A stretch of DNA of 64,000 nucleotides from UMGS1994 sp944386155 (lineage in GTDB: Bacteria; Bacillota; Clostridia; TANB77; CAG-508): positions 930,001 to 994,000 of the forward strand of contig OZ006973.1 of the NCBI GenBank assembly GCA_963931085.1. Reading direction: 5' to 3'. Position 1 is the first letter of the stretch. Each line of letters starts with the position of its first letter. Both the position numbers and the translations under genes were made by a program. Below the pieces are notes generated by a model. That model did not search any database and had not been told where the DNA came from. It saw only the letters and a program-made list of their open reading frames with translations. This document shows positions 36,216 to 45,563 of the stretch, piece by piece.

Positions 36216-37169
36216 TTATTTACAATTATAATTAAGTATACTAATATTTCCTGATGGAGCTTCATCATAATAAATTACTATTTTAATATTTGCAGATCTA
36301 CCTGGGCCAATTCCAGAATAGTTGTTCTTTCCATAATCACTTAAACTTACTGTAATATTATTTTCTTCTCCATCTACTTTATAATTATTTGTATAATTAC
36401 TTGAATACATTTTAGCTTCTTCTATTTTATCTTCTGAATATATATCAATATTATCTAATATTTTTGTACTGTTGCTTTTATTTAAAATATTGAAAGTGAT
36501 TATACCTCTTCCATCTCTATTATATTCACTATCTACAGAAATTTCTAAACCATCTTTTTCATCAAGACTTATAGAATCATTCCAATTTAAAGTTCCTAAT
36601 GCAGTTGATAGATCAATTTCACTTGTTCTTCCTATTGTATATAAAAGTTGGTTAGAATGCTCTATCTTAAAATCTTCTGAATAATAAATGTTTAAAACTT
36701 CTCCATAGTAAAAGTTAACGATATATAATACATAATTTCCATTACTGTTTTTTAAAATATCCATTTCTTTTCTATCATCAGGAATGCCATTTTTTATTTC
36801 AATATCTAATTTCTTCATTTGATCAGCAGAAATTGTATAATATCTTTTACTAGGCTCAATATCTTCTGTATTATCATATGTATGTTTTAATATATCAGAA
36901 TATTTACTTAAATCAGATGTACTTATGGTTTCTGCAAAATCATCATAAGAATCTTCATTGTTTTCTATTTTTAACTGAGTAAGTTCTGTATACTTTTCCA
37001 TCACTGCTTGTTGAACTTCTTCTACCTCGGTAAGCATTCTTCTTTCTTTGCTATACATTATACCATCATATGCATAGTCAATAGAAATTGCAGCAATTAT
37101 AATTAATAAAAGCATTGTTAATATTAAAACAATTAATGTAATACCTTTTTCATTTTTTATCTTTAGCAT
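36216..37169 (-). CDS. type IV pilin-like protein
   Basis: 317 aa from the ATG at 37169 (AAGGAG 8 bases upstream); an upstream in-frame start lacks a site. The N-terminus KNEKGITLIVLILTMLLLII is a prepilin-like leader and hydrophobic helix, with Gly before the processed residue and Glu displaced (ITLIVLILT). The mature part is large, with a beta-rich C-terminus (about 225-317, IVIYYDEAPSGNISI). No pilus assembly genes are nearby. It could be a pseudopilin or an adhesin exported by a type IV system elsewhere. Follows the glycosyltransferase gene. Confidence 0.7.
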   Translation of the reverse strand: MLKIKNEKGITLIVLILTMLLLIIIAAISIDYAYDGIMYSKERRMLTEVEEVQQAVMEKYTELTQLKIENNEDSYDDFAETISTSDLSKYSDILKHTYDNTEDIEPSKRYYTISADQMKKLDIEIKNGIPDDRKEMDILKNSNGNYVLYIVNFYYGEVLNIYYSEDFKIEHSNQLLYTIGRTSEIDLSTALGTLNWNDSISLDEKDGLEISVDSEYNRDGRGIITFNILNKSNSTKILDNIDIYSEDKIEEAKMYSSNYTNNYKVDGEENNITVSLSDYGKNNYSGIGPGRSANIKIVIYYDEAPSGNISILNYNCK

Positions 37170-37251
37170 ATAAAATCTCCTTTGATTTAATATAGTAAAT
37201 TTTATCATTTCTTATAGTTTTTTACAAGGTTATATTATAAATAAAAACAGA

Positions 37252-37285
37252 AAAATATAGCTATATCTAAATATAGCTATATTTT
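37252..37285 (-). terminator. terminator of the glycosyltransferase gene
   Basis: A 14-bp stem (37252-37265 with 37272-37285, loop TCTAAA) immediately after the stop at 37291. On the minus strand it is followed by a T-rich run. Confidence 0.7.
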
Positions 37286-37290
37286 AAAAA

Positions 37291-38625
37291 TTATTTTTTA
37301 TTTTCAATATTTTTGCTTTTATTTACCTCTATTTTTTCATCACTATCAACATCTTTATTATTTTCTTCTGACTTTTTTTCTTTTTTTGATTTTTTCTTAT
37401 TTTTCATTTCGTCAATTTTAATATCTCTACCATGCTCAATTTTTTCCCATTTAGTATTTGGTTTAATCATACATTTAATATTGATTATAATCCAACTTCC
37501 CATAAATATTGGAAATAGTATAATACCTTTAAGCATTGGTCTAATAGGTCTTTTATCAATAATTAAGATTGCAATAGATGTTAATATTGGAACTATAAAA
37601 GTAGCAACAATATATTTTAAATAATTAAATAGTAATACTCCTGTAGACATTCCACCAACTAAATACATTGCTGTATTTACTCCTATAAGTAAAAATGTCA
37701 TAATCATCATTGGAAGACCTAATATATATAAAAGTCCATCAAAATTCATTAATGTTCTATATTCTACAACACCTTCTGCTAAATCTTTAGTGTAGTATTT
37801 TAAACATTGTATATGTCCAACTGTCCAACGAGATCTTTGAGACCAACTTTGTTTAAATTCTGTTGGTTGTTCATCATATACTATAGCATCTGTTGCCCAG
37901 CCAAGTTTTCTACCACTTGCAATATTTTTTAAAGAAAATTCAATATCTTCTGTAAGAGTTATTGTGTTCCATCCAGTTGGTTTAATTAAATTAAAATCAA
38001 CCATAAATCCAGTACCATTAATAAGTGGTGAAAGTCCTAAATTATATCTTGCTAAATGGTAAAATCTGTTCATTGTCCAATAAAATAATGCATATCCAGC
38101 AGAAATCCAAGAGTCTGTTGGATTCTTTATATCTCTATATCCTTGAACTACTTCTTCACCTTGACATAACTTTTTGTTCATAGCATTTAAAAAGTTTGAG
38201 TCTACAATATTATCAGCATCAAAAACACAGAAAGCATCATAATCAGCATTCTCTTTTATTTTTTGATCCAGAAACCATTGAAGAGCAAAACCTTTTGTCT
38301 TTTTTTGTTCATTAAATCTTTCATATACTATTGCATTATTATTTCTAGCAATTTCAGCTGTATTATCTGTACAATTATCAGCAATAACATATACATCATA
38401 TAGTTCTTTTGGATAATCTAAATTATTTAGACTTTCCAAAAGATTTCCTACTACTTTAGATTCATTGTGTGCTGGAATAATAAGCATAAATTTATGTTTT
38501 TTATTTTTTAATATTGGTTTTTCTTTAAATTTAATTAATGCACAAGCACTTATAATTAATTGGTATAGCCAAAATACTACAATAATCCATATTAATGCTT
38601 GTTGAAGTATATATAAGTATTTCAT
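37291..38625 (-). CDS. family 2 glycosyltransferase, membrane-bound
   Basis: 444 aa. One N-terminal helix (about 5-28), a GT-A domain with DVYVIADNCTDNT, VFDADN (DxD-like), and the processive-type TEDIEFSLK and QRSRWTVGHIQC, then four helices (about 300-395) and a charged tail of about 45 residues. The Q/RxxRW motif is that of BcsA/PgaC-type synthases, so it may build an extracellular polysaccharide from a UDP-sugar. The C-terminal Lys/Glu tail is native low complexity. Partner genes (deacetylase, exporter) are absent. Confidence 0.88.
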   Translation of the reverse strand: MKYLYILQQALIWIIVVFWLYQLIISACALIKFKEKPILKNKKHKFMLIIPAHNESKVVGNLLESLNNLDYPKELYDVYVIADNCTDNTAEIARNNNAIVYERFNEQKKTKGFALQWFLDQKIKENADYDAFCVFDADNIVDSNFLNAMNKKLCQGEEVVQGYRDIKNPTDSWISAGYALFYWTMNRFYHLARYNLGLSPLINGTGFMVDFNLIKPTGWNTITLTEDIEFSLKNIASGRKLGWATDAIVYDEQPTEFKQSWSQRSRWTVGHIQCLKYYTKDLAEGVVEYRTLMNFDGLLYILGLPMMIMTFLLIGVNTAMYLVGGMSTGVLLFNYLKYIVATFIVPILTSIAILIIDKRPIRPMLKGIILFPIFMGSWIIINIKCMIKPNTKWEKIEHGRDIKIDEMKNKKKSKKEKKSEENNKDVDSDEKIEVNKSKNIENKK

Positions 38626-38668
38626 TTTTTACCTCACTTTATTATATTTAACATTTAAATGAATTATA

Positions 38669-40819
38669 TTATTCTGTTATTTCAACTCTATGTTCATTAT
38701 CTTCTTTTTCTTTATCTTCCTCTTCATCAATTCTCATTGTTAAATTGATTCTTCCTTGAGCATCTATTTCGATTACTTTAACTGTAACAATATCATCTAA
38801 GTGTAAAACATCTTCAACTTTATTTACTCTTTCTTTAGATATTTTAGAAATATGAATTAATCCTTCTTTTCCTCCAGGTAATTGAGCAAAAGCTCCAAAA
38901 GAAGTGATATTTACAATTTTAGCTTCATATATTTGATTTAATTCTATTTCAGTTGCAATATCTTTAACCATTTTTAAAGCTTTATTTGCATTTTCAATAT
39001 CCTCAGAATAGATATATACTTGTCCATCTTCTTCAATGTCAATTTTAACTCCAGTTTCTTCAATAATTTTATTTATCATTTTTCCAGAAGGTCCTATAAC
39101 ATCTTTAATCTTATCAACACTTATAATTGTGCTAATAATCTTAGGAGCATATTTAGAAACTTCAGCTCTAGGTTTATCGATTTGTTTAAGCATAATTTCA
39201 TCTAATATATATTGTCTTGCTTTTTTAGTTCTTGCAAAAGCTTCTTCAATAATTTTATATGTTAAACCATCAACTTTAATATCTACTTGTATAGCTGTAA
39301 TACCTTTTTCTGTTCCACCAACTTTAAAATCCATATCTCCAAAGAAGTCTTCTAATCCTTGAATATCTACAAGCATTACATAATCATCTGGATTATCTGG
39401 ATTTGAAACAAGTCCTGTAGAAATACCAGCAACAGGTCTTTTTATTGGTACGCCTGCATCCATTAGAGCAAGAGTACTACCACAAATACTAGCTTGTGAT
39501 GTAGATCCATTTGAACTTAGAACTTCTGATACTACACGAATAGCATAAGGAAATTCATCTTTTGAAGGAATAACTGGAACTAAAGCTTTTTCTGCTAAAG
39601 CACCATGTCCAACTTCTCTTCTTCCTGGTCCACGAGATGGTTTAGTTTCTCCAACACTATATGAAGGGAAGTTATAATGATGAATATATCTTTTAGACTC
39701 TTCTTCATCAATTCCGTCTAACATTTGTTGTTCGCTAACCATTCCAAGAGTAGCAATAGATAAAACTTGAGTTTGACCTCTAGTAAACAAACCACTTCCA
39801 TGAACTCTTGGTAAAACGCCAACCTCGCAAGATAATGGTCTTATTTCATCTAAAGCTCTACCATCTACTCTTTTATGTTCATTATAAATCATTTCTCTTA
39901 CACAAACTTTTTGAAGTTTATATATAATGTCTGCAATTTGTCCTTTATTTTCTTCTAAGAAATCTTCTCCATATTTTTCAGTAACATATTCTTCGATTTC
40001 TTTTGTTAGCTCATCAATATTATTATCTCTTACTTCTTTATCAACTTCTTGAACTTTTTCTTTAGTTTCATCTTTAAATTTATTAGATATATCTTCATAT
40101 AAATCATGATCAACTTCAAATGATTTATATTCAAATTTTGGTTTTCCTATTTCTTCTTTGATTTTACTAATAAAATCACAAACTTTTTTAATTTCAACAT
40201 GAGCTACTTTAATAGCTTCAAGCATCTTTTCTTCTGAAACTTCATTTGCTCCTGCTTCAATCATTGCAATTTTTTCTTTAGTTCCTGCAACTGTTAATTT
40301 TAAATCTGAAACTTCTCTTTGAGCTTCTGTAGGGTTAATAATAATTTCATCATTTATTAATCCAACATTAACAGCAGCAGTAGGTCCTCCAAAAGGAATA
40401 TCTGAAATAGATAAAGCACAAGATGCACCAATCATAGCAGCAACTTCCGGTGAATTGTCAAGTTCAACACTAAGCACAGTTGCTACTACTGTTACTTCAT
40501 TTCTAAAATCTTTTGGAAATAGTGGTCTTAATGGTCTATCTATTGCTCTTGATGTAAGTATTGCTTTTTCTGTAGGTTTTCCTTCTCTTTTTGTAAATCC
40601 ACCTGGAATTTTTCCTACAGAATATAATTTTTCTTCATAATCAACTGATAGCGGGAAAAAGTCAACTCCCTCTTTTGGCTCTTTAGCAGCTGTTACGCTT
40701 ACTAAAACATCAGTATCTCCATATTTTACTAATACGCTTCCATTTGCAAGTCCTGCAAGTTTACCTGTCTCAATAACAAGCTTTCTACCTGCAAGTTCCA
40801 TTTCGTAACTTTTAAACAT
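38669..40819 (-). CDS. pnp: polynucleotide phosphorylase
   Basis: 716 aa from the ATG at 40819, 5 bases after GGAGG; a longer open frame has no site. Two RNase PH domains (about 1-230 and 305-530), with TAAKEPKEGVDFFPL and GISTGLVSNPDNPD, are followed by a KH domain (about 555-615; IGPSGKMINKIIEETGVKI) and an S1 domain (about 620-690). It degrades RNA 3' to 5' using phosphate. It follows rpsO with an intervening terminator, the classic rpsO-pnp arrangement. Confidence 0.96.
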   Translation of the reverse strand: MFKSYEMELAGRKLVIETGKLAGLANGSVLVKYGDTDVLVSVTAAKEPKEGVDFFPLSVDYEEKLYSVGKIPGGFTKREGKPTEKAILTSRAIDRPLRPLFPKDFRNEVTVVATVLSVELDNSPEVAAMIGASCALSISDIPFGGPTAAVNVGLINDEIIINPTEAQREVSDLKLTVAGTKEKIAMIEAGANEVSEEKMLEAIKVAHVEIKKVCDFISKIKEEIGKPKFEYKSFEVDHDLYEDISNKFKDETKEKVQEVDKEVRDNNIDELTKEIEEYVTEKYGEDFLEENKGQIADIIYKLQKVCVREMIYNEHKRVDGRALDEIRPLSCEVGVLPRVHGSGLFTRGQTQVLSIATLGMVSEQQMLDGIDEEESKRYIHHYNFPSYSVGETKPSRGPGRREVGHGALAEKALVPVIPSKDEFPYAIRVVSEVLSSNGSTSQASICGSTLALMDAGVPIKRPVAGISTGLVSNPDNPDDYVMLVDIQGLEDFFGDMDFKVGGTEKGITAIQVDIKVDGLTYKIIEEAFARTKKARQYILDEIMLKQIDKPRAEVSKYAPKIISTIISVDKIKDVIGPSGKMINKIIEETGVKIDIEEDGQVYIYSEDIENANKALKMVKDIATEIELNQIYEAKIVNITSFGAFAQLPGGKEGLIHISKISKERVNKVEDVLHLDDIVTVKVIEIDAQGRINLTMRIDEEEDKEKEDNEHRVEITE

Positions 40820-40975
40820 TTTAACCTCCATTATTTTCTTTTTGAATTGGATGCAGAAATCAGATTTAAAAACTTTATTTAAAAAATTCTTAAATCTAAC
40901 ATCTAACATCTAATTCAAAATATTTTATTTTTGTTTTTACCTTTATTTTGATTATTAAAAAAATAATAATACGCT

Positions 40976-41003
40976 AAAAAAAGGCGTAGCTCATAGCTAC
41001 GCC
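40976..41003 (-). terminator. rpsO-pnp intercistronic terminator
   Basis: A 9-bp GC-rich stem (40983-40991 with 40995-41003, loop CAT) between rpsO and pnp, followed on the minus strand by seven T. It would reduce or stop read-through from rpsO into pnp. Confidence 0.9.
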
Positions 41004-41011
41004 TAGTTTTA

Positions 41012-41275
41012 TTATTTTCTTAAAGATAGTTTTTGAGCTATATCTCTATATCTTTCAATATCTTTTTTCTCTAAATACTTTAATAAATTTCTTCTTTTAC
41101 CAACCATCTTTAAAAGTCCTCTTCTAGAATGGTTATCTTTTTGATGAACTTTTAAATGTTCTGTTAATTCAGAAATTCTTTCAGTTAAAAGAGCTATTTG
41201 AACCTCTGGAGAACCAGTGTCTTTTTCATCTCTTTTATAAGTATTAATAATTTCTTGTTTTCTTTCCTTTGTCAT
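41012..41275 (-). CDS. rpsO: 30S ribosomal protein S15
   Basis: 87 aa. TGSPEVQIALLTERISELTEHL and HSRRGLLKMVGKRRNLLKYL are the S15 signature. It binds 16S rRNA in the central domain. AGGAGGCG lies just before the ATG. Preceded by a leader and strong promoter that are described separately. Confidence 0.97.
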   Translation of the reverse strand: MTKERKQEIINTYKRDEKDTGSPEVQIALLTERISELTEHLKVHQKDNHSRRGLLKMVGKRRNLLKYLEKKDIERYRDIAQKLSLRK

Positions 41276-41374
41276 AATTAGTCGCCTCCTTTTAAATATA
41301 ATATTAGCCTTAAACTGAGCCGAAGTAGCGTATTGTCCTTTAGCTAAGTATAAGGTATGCTATCTAGCATAACT
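41276..41374 (-). ncRNA. rpsO 5' leader, candidate S15 autoregulatory structure
   Basis: The roughly 95-base leader contains a 7-bp hairpin (TATGCTA-GA-TAGCATA) near its 5' end and a GC-richer segment (around GCTACTTCGGCTCAG) before the ribosome site. Many Firmicutes regulate rpsO by S15 binding such leaders; whether this one is of that class is not shown by sequence alone. Confidence 0.4.
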
Positions 41375-41403
41375 ATTTTACTATAAAAAAGTATAAAAAT
41401 CAA
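41375..41403 (-). promoter_or_regulatory. promoter of rpsO
   Basis: -35 TTGATT at 41398-41403, 17-base spacer, -10 TAAAAT at 41375-41380, minus strand, about 100 bases from the rpsO start. Confidence 0.65.
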
Positions 41404-41475
41404 GTATTCTAACAAATTTATATTGCTTTTATTACTTTTATTTCTTTTGAAGTTTTTAATCATTAACTCTTAGGT

Positions 41476-42066
41476 TTAAAATCTGCCTTTTGTATTAATT
41501 TTAGTTTTAGTATATCCGTCGATAGTAGTAGATTCTGAAATGGTATTTCCTAAATTATCTTTAACATATGTTTTTTCTACTCCAGATATTCCATCATTAT
41601 ATGTATTAGAAGTTGCTACTTTATTTCCAAACTGATCATAAATTATATGTGTCTTTATTCCAGTATCTTTATCATTTACATGGCTTTCGAATTTAATTTT
41701 ACTATATCTATTCGCACCCGGAGATGTAAAAATTATTGGTAAAATATTAAATAGAAAAAATCCTACTATAATACCTAATATTTTAGTAGAACCCTCCATT
41801 GTTAAAGCTCTAATAATCAAAGTCATTGTATTAAAAATAAAATAGACTATTATAAATCTTTTAATTTCATCTTCATCCATTTTCACATTAGATTTTTTAT
41901 TTATAAATAATGTAAATACTAATACTACAATTTCTGCAATTATCCAAAATAATAATCCTCTTCCGATAAAACTTAATAAGTTTTTTATTTCAATATCAGC
42001 AAACAACATTGCAAATATACCTATTACTGCACAAATACCATAACATAATGTTTTAGCAAGCTTCAT
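41476..42066 (-). CDS. multi-pass membrane protein, unknown
   Basis: 196 aa from the ATG at 42066, 6 bases after GGAGG; the ATG four codons earlier overlaps that site. Four predicted helices in the first 115 residues, then a soluble C-terminal part with a repeated pattern (YDQFGNKVATSNTYND and VKDNLGNTISESTT) like RHS-style or GN-repeats. No family recognised. It is divergent from the DnaJ-domain gene. Confidence 0.6.
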   Translation of the reverse strand: MKLAKTLCYGICAVIGIFAMLFADIEIKNLLSFIGRGLLFWIIAEIVVLVFTLFINKKSNVKMDEDEIKRFIIVYFIFNTMTLIIRALTMEGSTKILGIIVGFFLFNILPIIFTSPGANRYSKIKFESHVNDKDTGIKTHIIYDQFGNKVATSNTYNDGISGVEKTYVKDNLGNTISESTTIDGYTKTKINTKGRF

Positions 42067-42304
42067 AGTTTCCTCCATACTTTTAATTTGTAAATAATTT
42101 TATCATATGTATTTTTTATTAACAATTATTTTACAATTTTTACTTGAAATTATTATTTTTAGTCTTTTAATTTTGTTATAATTATAATTTTAGTTTTAGC
42201 ATTAATCGTAAATATTAATATTTAATTACTTTCTATTGTGTTTCAATTCATTTTATTATATCATAAATATATAATATATATATGTTTTAGGAGAAAAATT
42301 TACT

Positions 42305-43321
42305 ATGAACTATTATGAACTATTAAATGTAAAAGAAACTGCATCTGTCAGCGAAATAAAAAAATCTTATAAAACTTTAGTAAAAAAATATCACCCAGAT
42401 GTATATGATGGAGACAAAACATTTGCAGAAAAGAAATTAAAAGAAATAAATCAAGCATACGAAATTTTGTCAGATCAATCTTCACGTGCAGAATATGATA
42501 GAGTTTTAAACTCTGTAAGAGAAGAAACTTCAAAACTTTATAATGATTATAATCAAGAAAACTCAAATGAATATGATGACTATGACTATCAAAAACAAAA
42601 AGAAGATTTAGAAAAAAGATATAATGAAATGTACAATTATGATTATTATAAAAGATATACTACAAATTATTATGGAGTAGATAAATCCTCAGAAAGATAT
42701 AAAAACACAAGTAATTATACTTCTTCAGGAATGGATAAAATTAAATCAGTTATAAATCATTATGTATCTAATACTCAAATTAAAATTTTAATACCTATAC
42801 TTGGATTACTATTAATTATTGGACTAATAGTTGCAATTAGTTTACTTTCAAAAGTTAAAGATTTATTAACAGATTCTAAAACTACATTAGATGAAGAAAT
42901 ATTAGCTAATACAACAACAAATGAATACAATAAAACTGAAGTATTTGCTCCAAATTACAATTCAACTGTAGAAGAAAATATAATTGAAGATCCTTATATA
43001 GGAATGGAAGAAAATATATTTAATAATAATTATATTTATGAAAATTATTTATCAGATAATTCTACTTATGAAGGATATACGGATTATCTAAATTCTCTTC
43101 TAGGAGGAGATTTTGATGGTATAATAAAAAAAGGAGTTACAATCTTTCAAGTATATGCTTTTTATGGTGAACCAGATAGATATTATGAAGAAAATAATTT
43201 AATATATTTATACTATCAAGATTCATATATAGTATTTGATAATTATGGTAATGTAGTAAACTTCGAAAATAATGGATATTTCATGACTGAAGAAGACTTA
43301 AATTCTATTAATGAAAACTAA
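42305..43321 (+). CDS. membrane-anchored J-domain protein
   Basis: 338 aa. The J domain (residues 1-67) has the HPD motif in KKYHPDVYDG, so it can stimulate a DnaK ATPase. A Tyr/Asn/Asp-rich linker follows, then one membrane helix (about 158-180), then an outside region. The latter ends in a beta-rich part GVTIFQVYAFYGEPDRYYEE to FDNYGNVVNF, which resembles BamE/SmpA-like folds (inference). The layout, cytoplasmic J domain plus outside domain, suggests a link between chaperone and envelope. Ribosome site AGGAGA. Confidence 0.75.
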   Translation: MNYYELLNVKETASVSEIKKSYKTLVKKYHPDVYDGDKTFAEKKLKEINQAYEILSDQSSRAEYDRVLNSVREETSKLYNDYNQENSNEYDDYDYQKQKEDLEKRYNEMYNYDYYKRYTTNYYGVDKSSERYKNTSNYTSSGMDKIKSVINHYVSNTQIKILIPILGLLLIIGLIVAISLLSKVKDLLTDSKTTLDEEILANTTTNEYNKTEVFAPNYNSTVEENIIEDPYIGMEENIFNNNYIYENYLSDNSTYEGYTDYLNSLLGGDFDGIIKKGVTIFQVYAFYGEPDRYYEENNLIYLYYQDSYIVFDNYGNVVNFENNGYFMTEEDLNSINEN

Positions 43322-43326
43322 ATATT

Positions 43327-43366
43327 AAAAAGAGAAATTGATAATTAAAATTCAATTTCTCTTTTA
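43327..43366 (+). terminator. terminator between the J-domain gene and clpX
   Basis: AAAAGAGAAATTGA pairs with TCAATTTCTCTTTT around a short AT loop, with T run on both strands. It serves both convergent genes. Confidence 0.8.
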
Positions 43367-43408
43367 TTTTTTATATTCTTCTTATCTTTTTATTTTTACT
43401 TATCTACT

Positions 43409-44728
43409 TTAAGCTGACTCATGTTTTTCTCTTTTTTTATCTTTAACTTTTTTCTTTTTAACATTTGATAAAACATGTTCAGTTCTACTTTCATCAATAA
43501 CTAATTTAGGTTTTGCATTATTTACTATAGAATCTCTTGTAATAATACATTTAGCGATTTTGAAATTACTTGGTATTTCATACATTATGTCTCTCATTCT
43601 CTCTTCGATAATTGAACGAAGTCCTCTTGCTCCAGTATTTCTTTCAATCGCTTTTTCTACAATCGCCTCTAAAGCTTCTTGTTCAAACTCAAGTTCTACT
43701 CCGTCTAATTCAAACAATTTTTTATATTGTTTTACTAAAGCATTTTTAGGTTTAGTTACAATCTCTATCAAAGATTCTTTAGTAAGTTCGTCTAATGTTG
43801 CTATTATTGGAAGTCTTCCAACAAATTCAGGAATCATACCAAATTTCAACAAATCTTGAGGTAATAACTCAGCATATATTTCAGATTTTTTCTTTTCTTT
43901 TTTGCTTTCTACATCAGCTTTAAATCCTATAGCTTTTTTACCTGTTCTATCATCTATTATTTTTTCGATTCCTTCAAAAGCACCACCACAAATAAACAAA
44001 ATATTTTCTGTGTTTATTTGTAAAAATTCTTGATGTGGATGCTTTCTTCCACCTTGTGGTGGAACAGATGCAGTAGTTCCTTCTATAATTTTAAGTAACG
44101 CTTGTTGTACACCTTCGCCACTAACATCTCTAGTAATAGATGGATTTTCTGATTTTCTAGATATCTTATCAATCTCATCTATATATATAATACCTTTTTC
44201 TGCTTTTTCAATATTATAATCAGCTGCTTGTATAAGTTTTAATAAAATATTTTCTACATCTTCACCAACATATCCAGCTTCAGTAAGAGTCGTTGCATCT
44301 GCTATTGCAAATGGAACATTTAATACTTTTGCTAAAGTTTGTGCAAGTAATGTTTTACCACAACCTGTAGGTCCTAATAATAAAATATTACTCTTTTGAA
44401 TTTCAACATCATCATCTAATAAATCTTGATTATTAATTCTTTTATAATGATTATATACAGCTACAGATAATGTTTTTTTAGCCTCATCTTGCCCTATTAC
44501 ATATTCATCAAGTATCTTTTTTATCTCTTCAGGAGTAGGAATCTTTTGAACTTCTACTTCTTCTAATTCTTCGTCTTCTTCATAAAACTCATCTTCAATA
44601 ATTTCTTGACAAACATTAATACATTCATCACAAATATAAACCCCTGGGCCTGCTATAATCTTTTTAACACTTTCTTGTGGTTTACCACAAAAAGAACATT
44701 TAATATTTTTCATTCTATCGTTTGCCAT
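43409..44728 (-). CDS. clpX: ATP-dependent Clp protease ATP-binding subunit ClpX
   Basis: 439 aa. The N-terminal C4 zinc finger (CSFCGKP...CDECI) is followed by the AAA+ domain: LLGPTGCGKTLLAQTLA (about 113-129), IIYIDEIDKI (Walker B, about 180-189), GYVGEDVE pore loop and GARGLRSIIE (sensor-2 Arg). It unfolds substrates and feeds ClpP. The C-terminus has an extra Lys-rich tail of about 15 residues. Downstream of clpP and tig in one operon. Confidence 0.97.
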   Translation of the reverse strand: MANDRMKNIKCSFCGKPQESVKKIIAGPGVYICDECINVCQEIIEDEFYEEDEELEEVEVQKIPTPEEIKKILDEYVIGQDEAKKTLSVAVYNHYKRINNQDLLDDDVEIQKSNILLLGPTGCGKTLLAQTLAKVLNVPFAIADATTLTEAGYVGEDVENILLKLIQAADYNIEKAEKGIIYIDEIDKISRKSENPSITRDVSGEGVQQALLKIIEGTTASVPPQGGRKHPHQEFLQINTENILFICGGAFEGIEKIIDDRTGKKAIGFKADVESKKEKKKSEIYAELLPQDLLKFGMIPEFVGRLPIIATLDELTKESLIEIVTKPKNALVKQYKKLFELDGVELEFEQEALEAIVEKAIERNTGARGLRSIIEERMRDIMYEIPSNFKIAKCIITRDSIVNNAKPKLVIDESRTEHVLSNVKKKKVKDKKREKHESA

Positions 44729-44767
44729 AACACACCTCTATTATCTAAAATTTTAGTATAATAATCT

Positions 44768-45367
44768 TTAGTCTCTCTTTCCTAAAATCCCATCTATTAA
44801 TCCATATTTTAGAGCTTCTTCTGCTGACATATAATTATCTCTTTCAGTATCTTTTTCAATTGTTTCTAATGATTGACCTGTTCTTTCACTTAATAATTTA
44901 TTTAATTTTTCTCTAGTTCTAACCATATGATCTGCATGAATTTTAATTTCTGTTGTTTGACCAGAAAGTCCACCTGAAATTAATGGTTGATGAATTAATA
45001 TTTCTGAATTAGGTGTAGCAAATCTTCTTCCCTTTTCTCCAGAAGCTAATAAAACAGCTCCCATACTTGCAGCCATTCCAACACATATAGTTGAAACTGG
45101 ACATTTAATATAATTAATAGTATCTACAATTGCCATTCCATCTGTAATAGATCCTCCAGGACTATTAATATATAATGATATCTCTTTATCTGGATCTTCT
45201 GATTCTAAGAATAATAATTGTGCAACTACTAAACTTGCAGATACATTATTTACATCTTCTGATAAAAATATAATTCTATCTTTTAATAATCTTGAAAATA
45301 TATCATATGATCTTTCACCTTTATTTGTTTGTTCTATAACATAAGGTACTAAACTATTTTCTAACAT
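44768..45367 (-). CDS. clpP: ATP-dependent Clp protease proteolytic subunit
   Basis: 199 aa. The catalytic Ser is in VGMAASMGAVLLASG (about residue 97-98), His in ILIHQPLISGG (about 122) and Asp near 171. Full-length serine protease that forms tetradecamers in the cytosol and partners with ClpX, encoded 39 bases downstream. Ribosome site AAGGAGG before the ATG. The tig gene is 200 bases upstream and has its own terminator, so clpP-clpX may use a separate promoter. Confidence 0.97.
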   Translation of the reverse strand: MLENSLVPYVIEQTNKGERSYDIFSRLLKDRIIFLSEDVNNVSASLVVAQLLFLESEDPDKEISLYINSPGGSITDGMAIVDTINYIKCPVSTICVGMAASMGAVLLASGEKGRRFATPNSEILIHQPLISGGLSGQTTEIKIHADHMVRTREKLNKLLSERTGQSLETIEKDTERDNYMSAEEALKYGLIDGILGKRD

Positions 45368-45493
45368 AATATCCTCCTTTTTTAGCCTTAAAACAAATAA
45401 ATTTATATATTATATGTATAAATTTATGTTTTGCAGACTTGTATCTTACTTATATATATATTAAATATTATAAAATTGCAATATATAAATAAA

Positions 45494-45524
45494 AATAATT
45501 AGTAGACAATATCTACTAATTATT
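45494..45524 (-). terminator. terminator after tig
   Basis: A 13-bp stem (45494-45506 with 45512-45524, loop CAATA) past the tig stop; the following minus-strand bases are T-rich. Confidence 0.75.
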
Positions 45525-45563
45525 TTTACATCTATTATTAAATCAAGTTATATATAAACTGCA

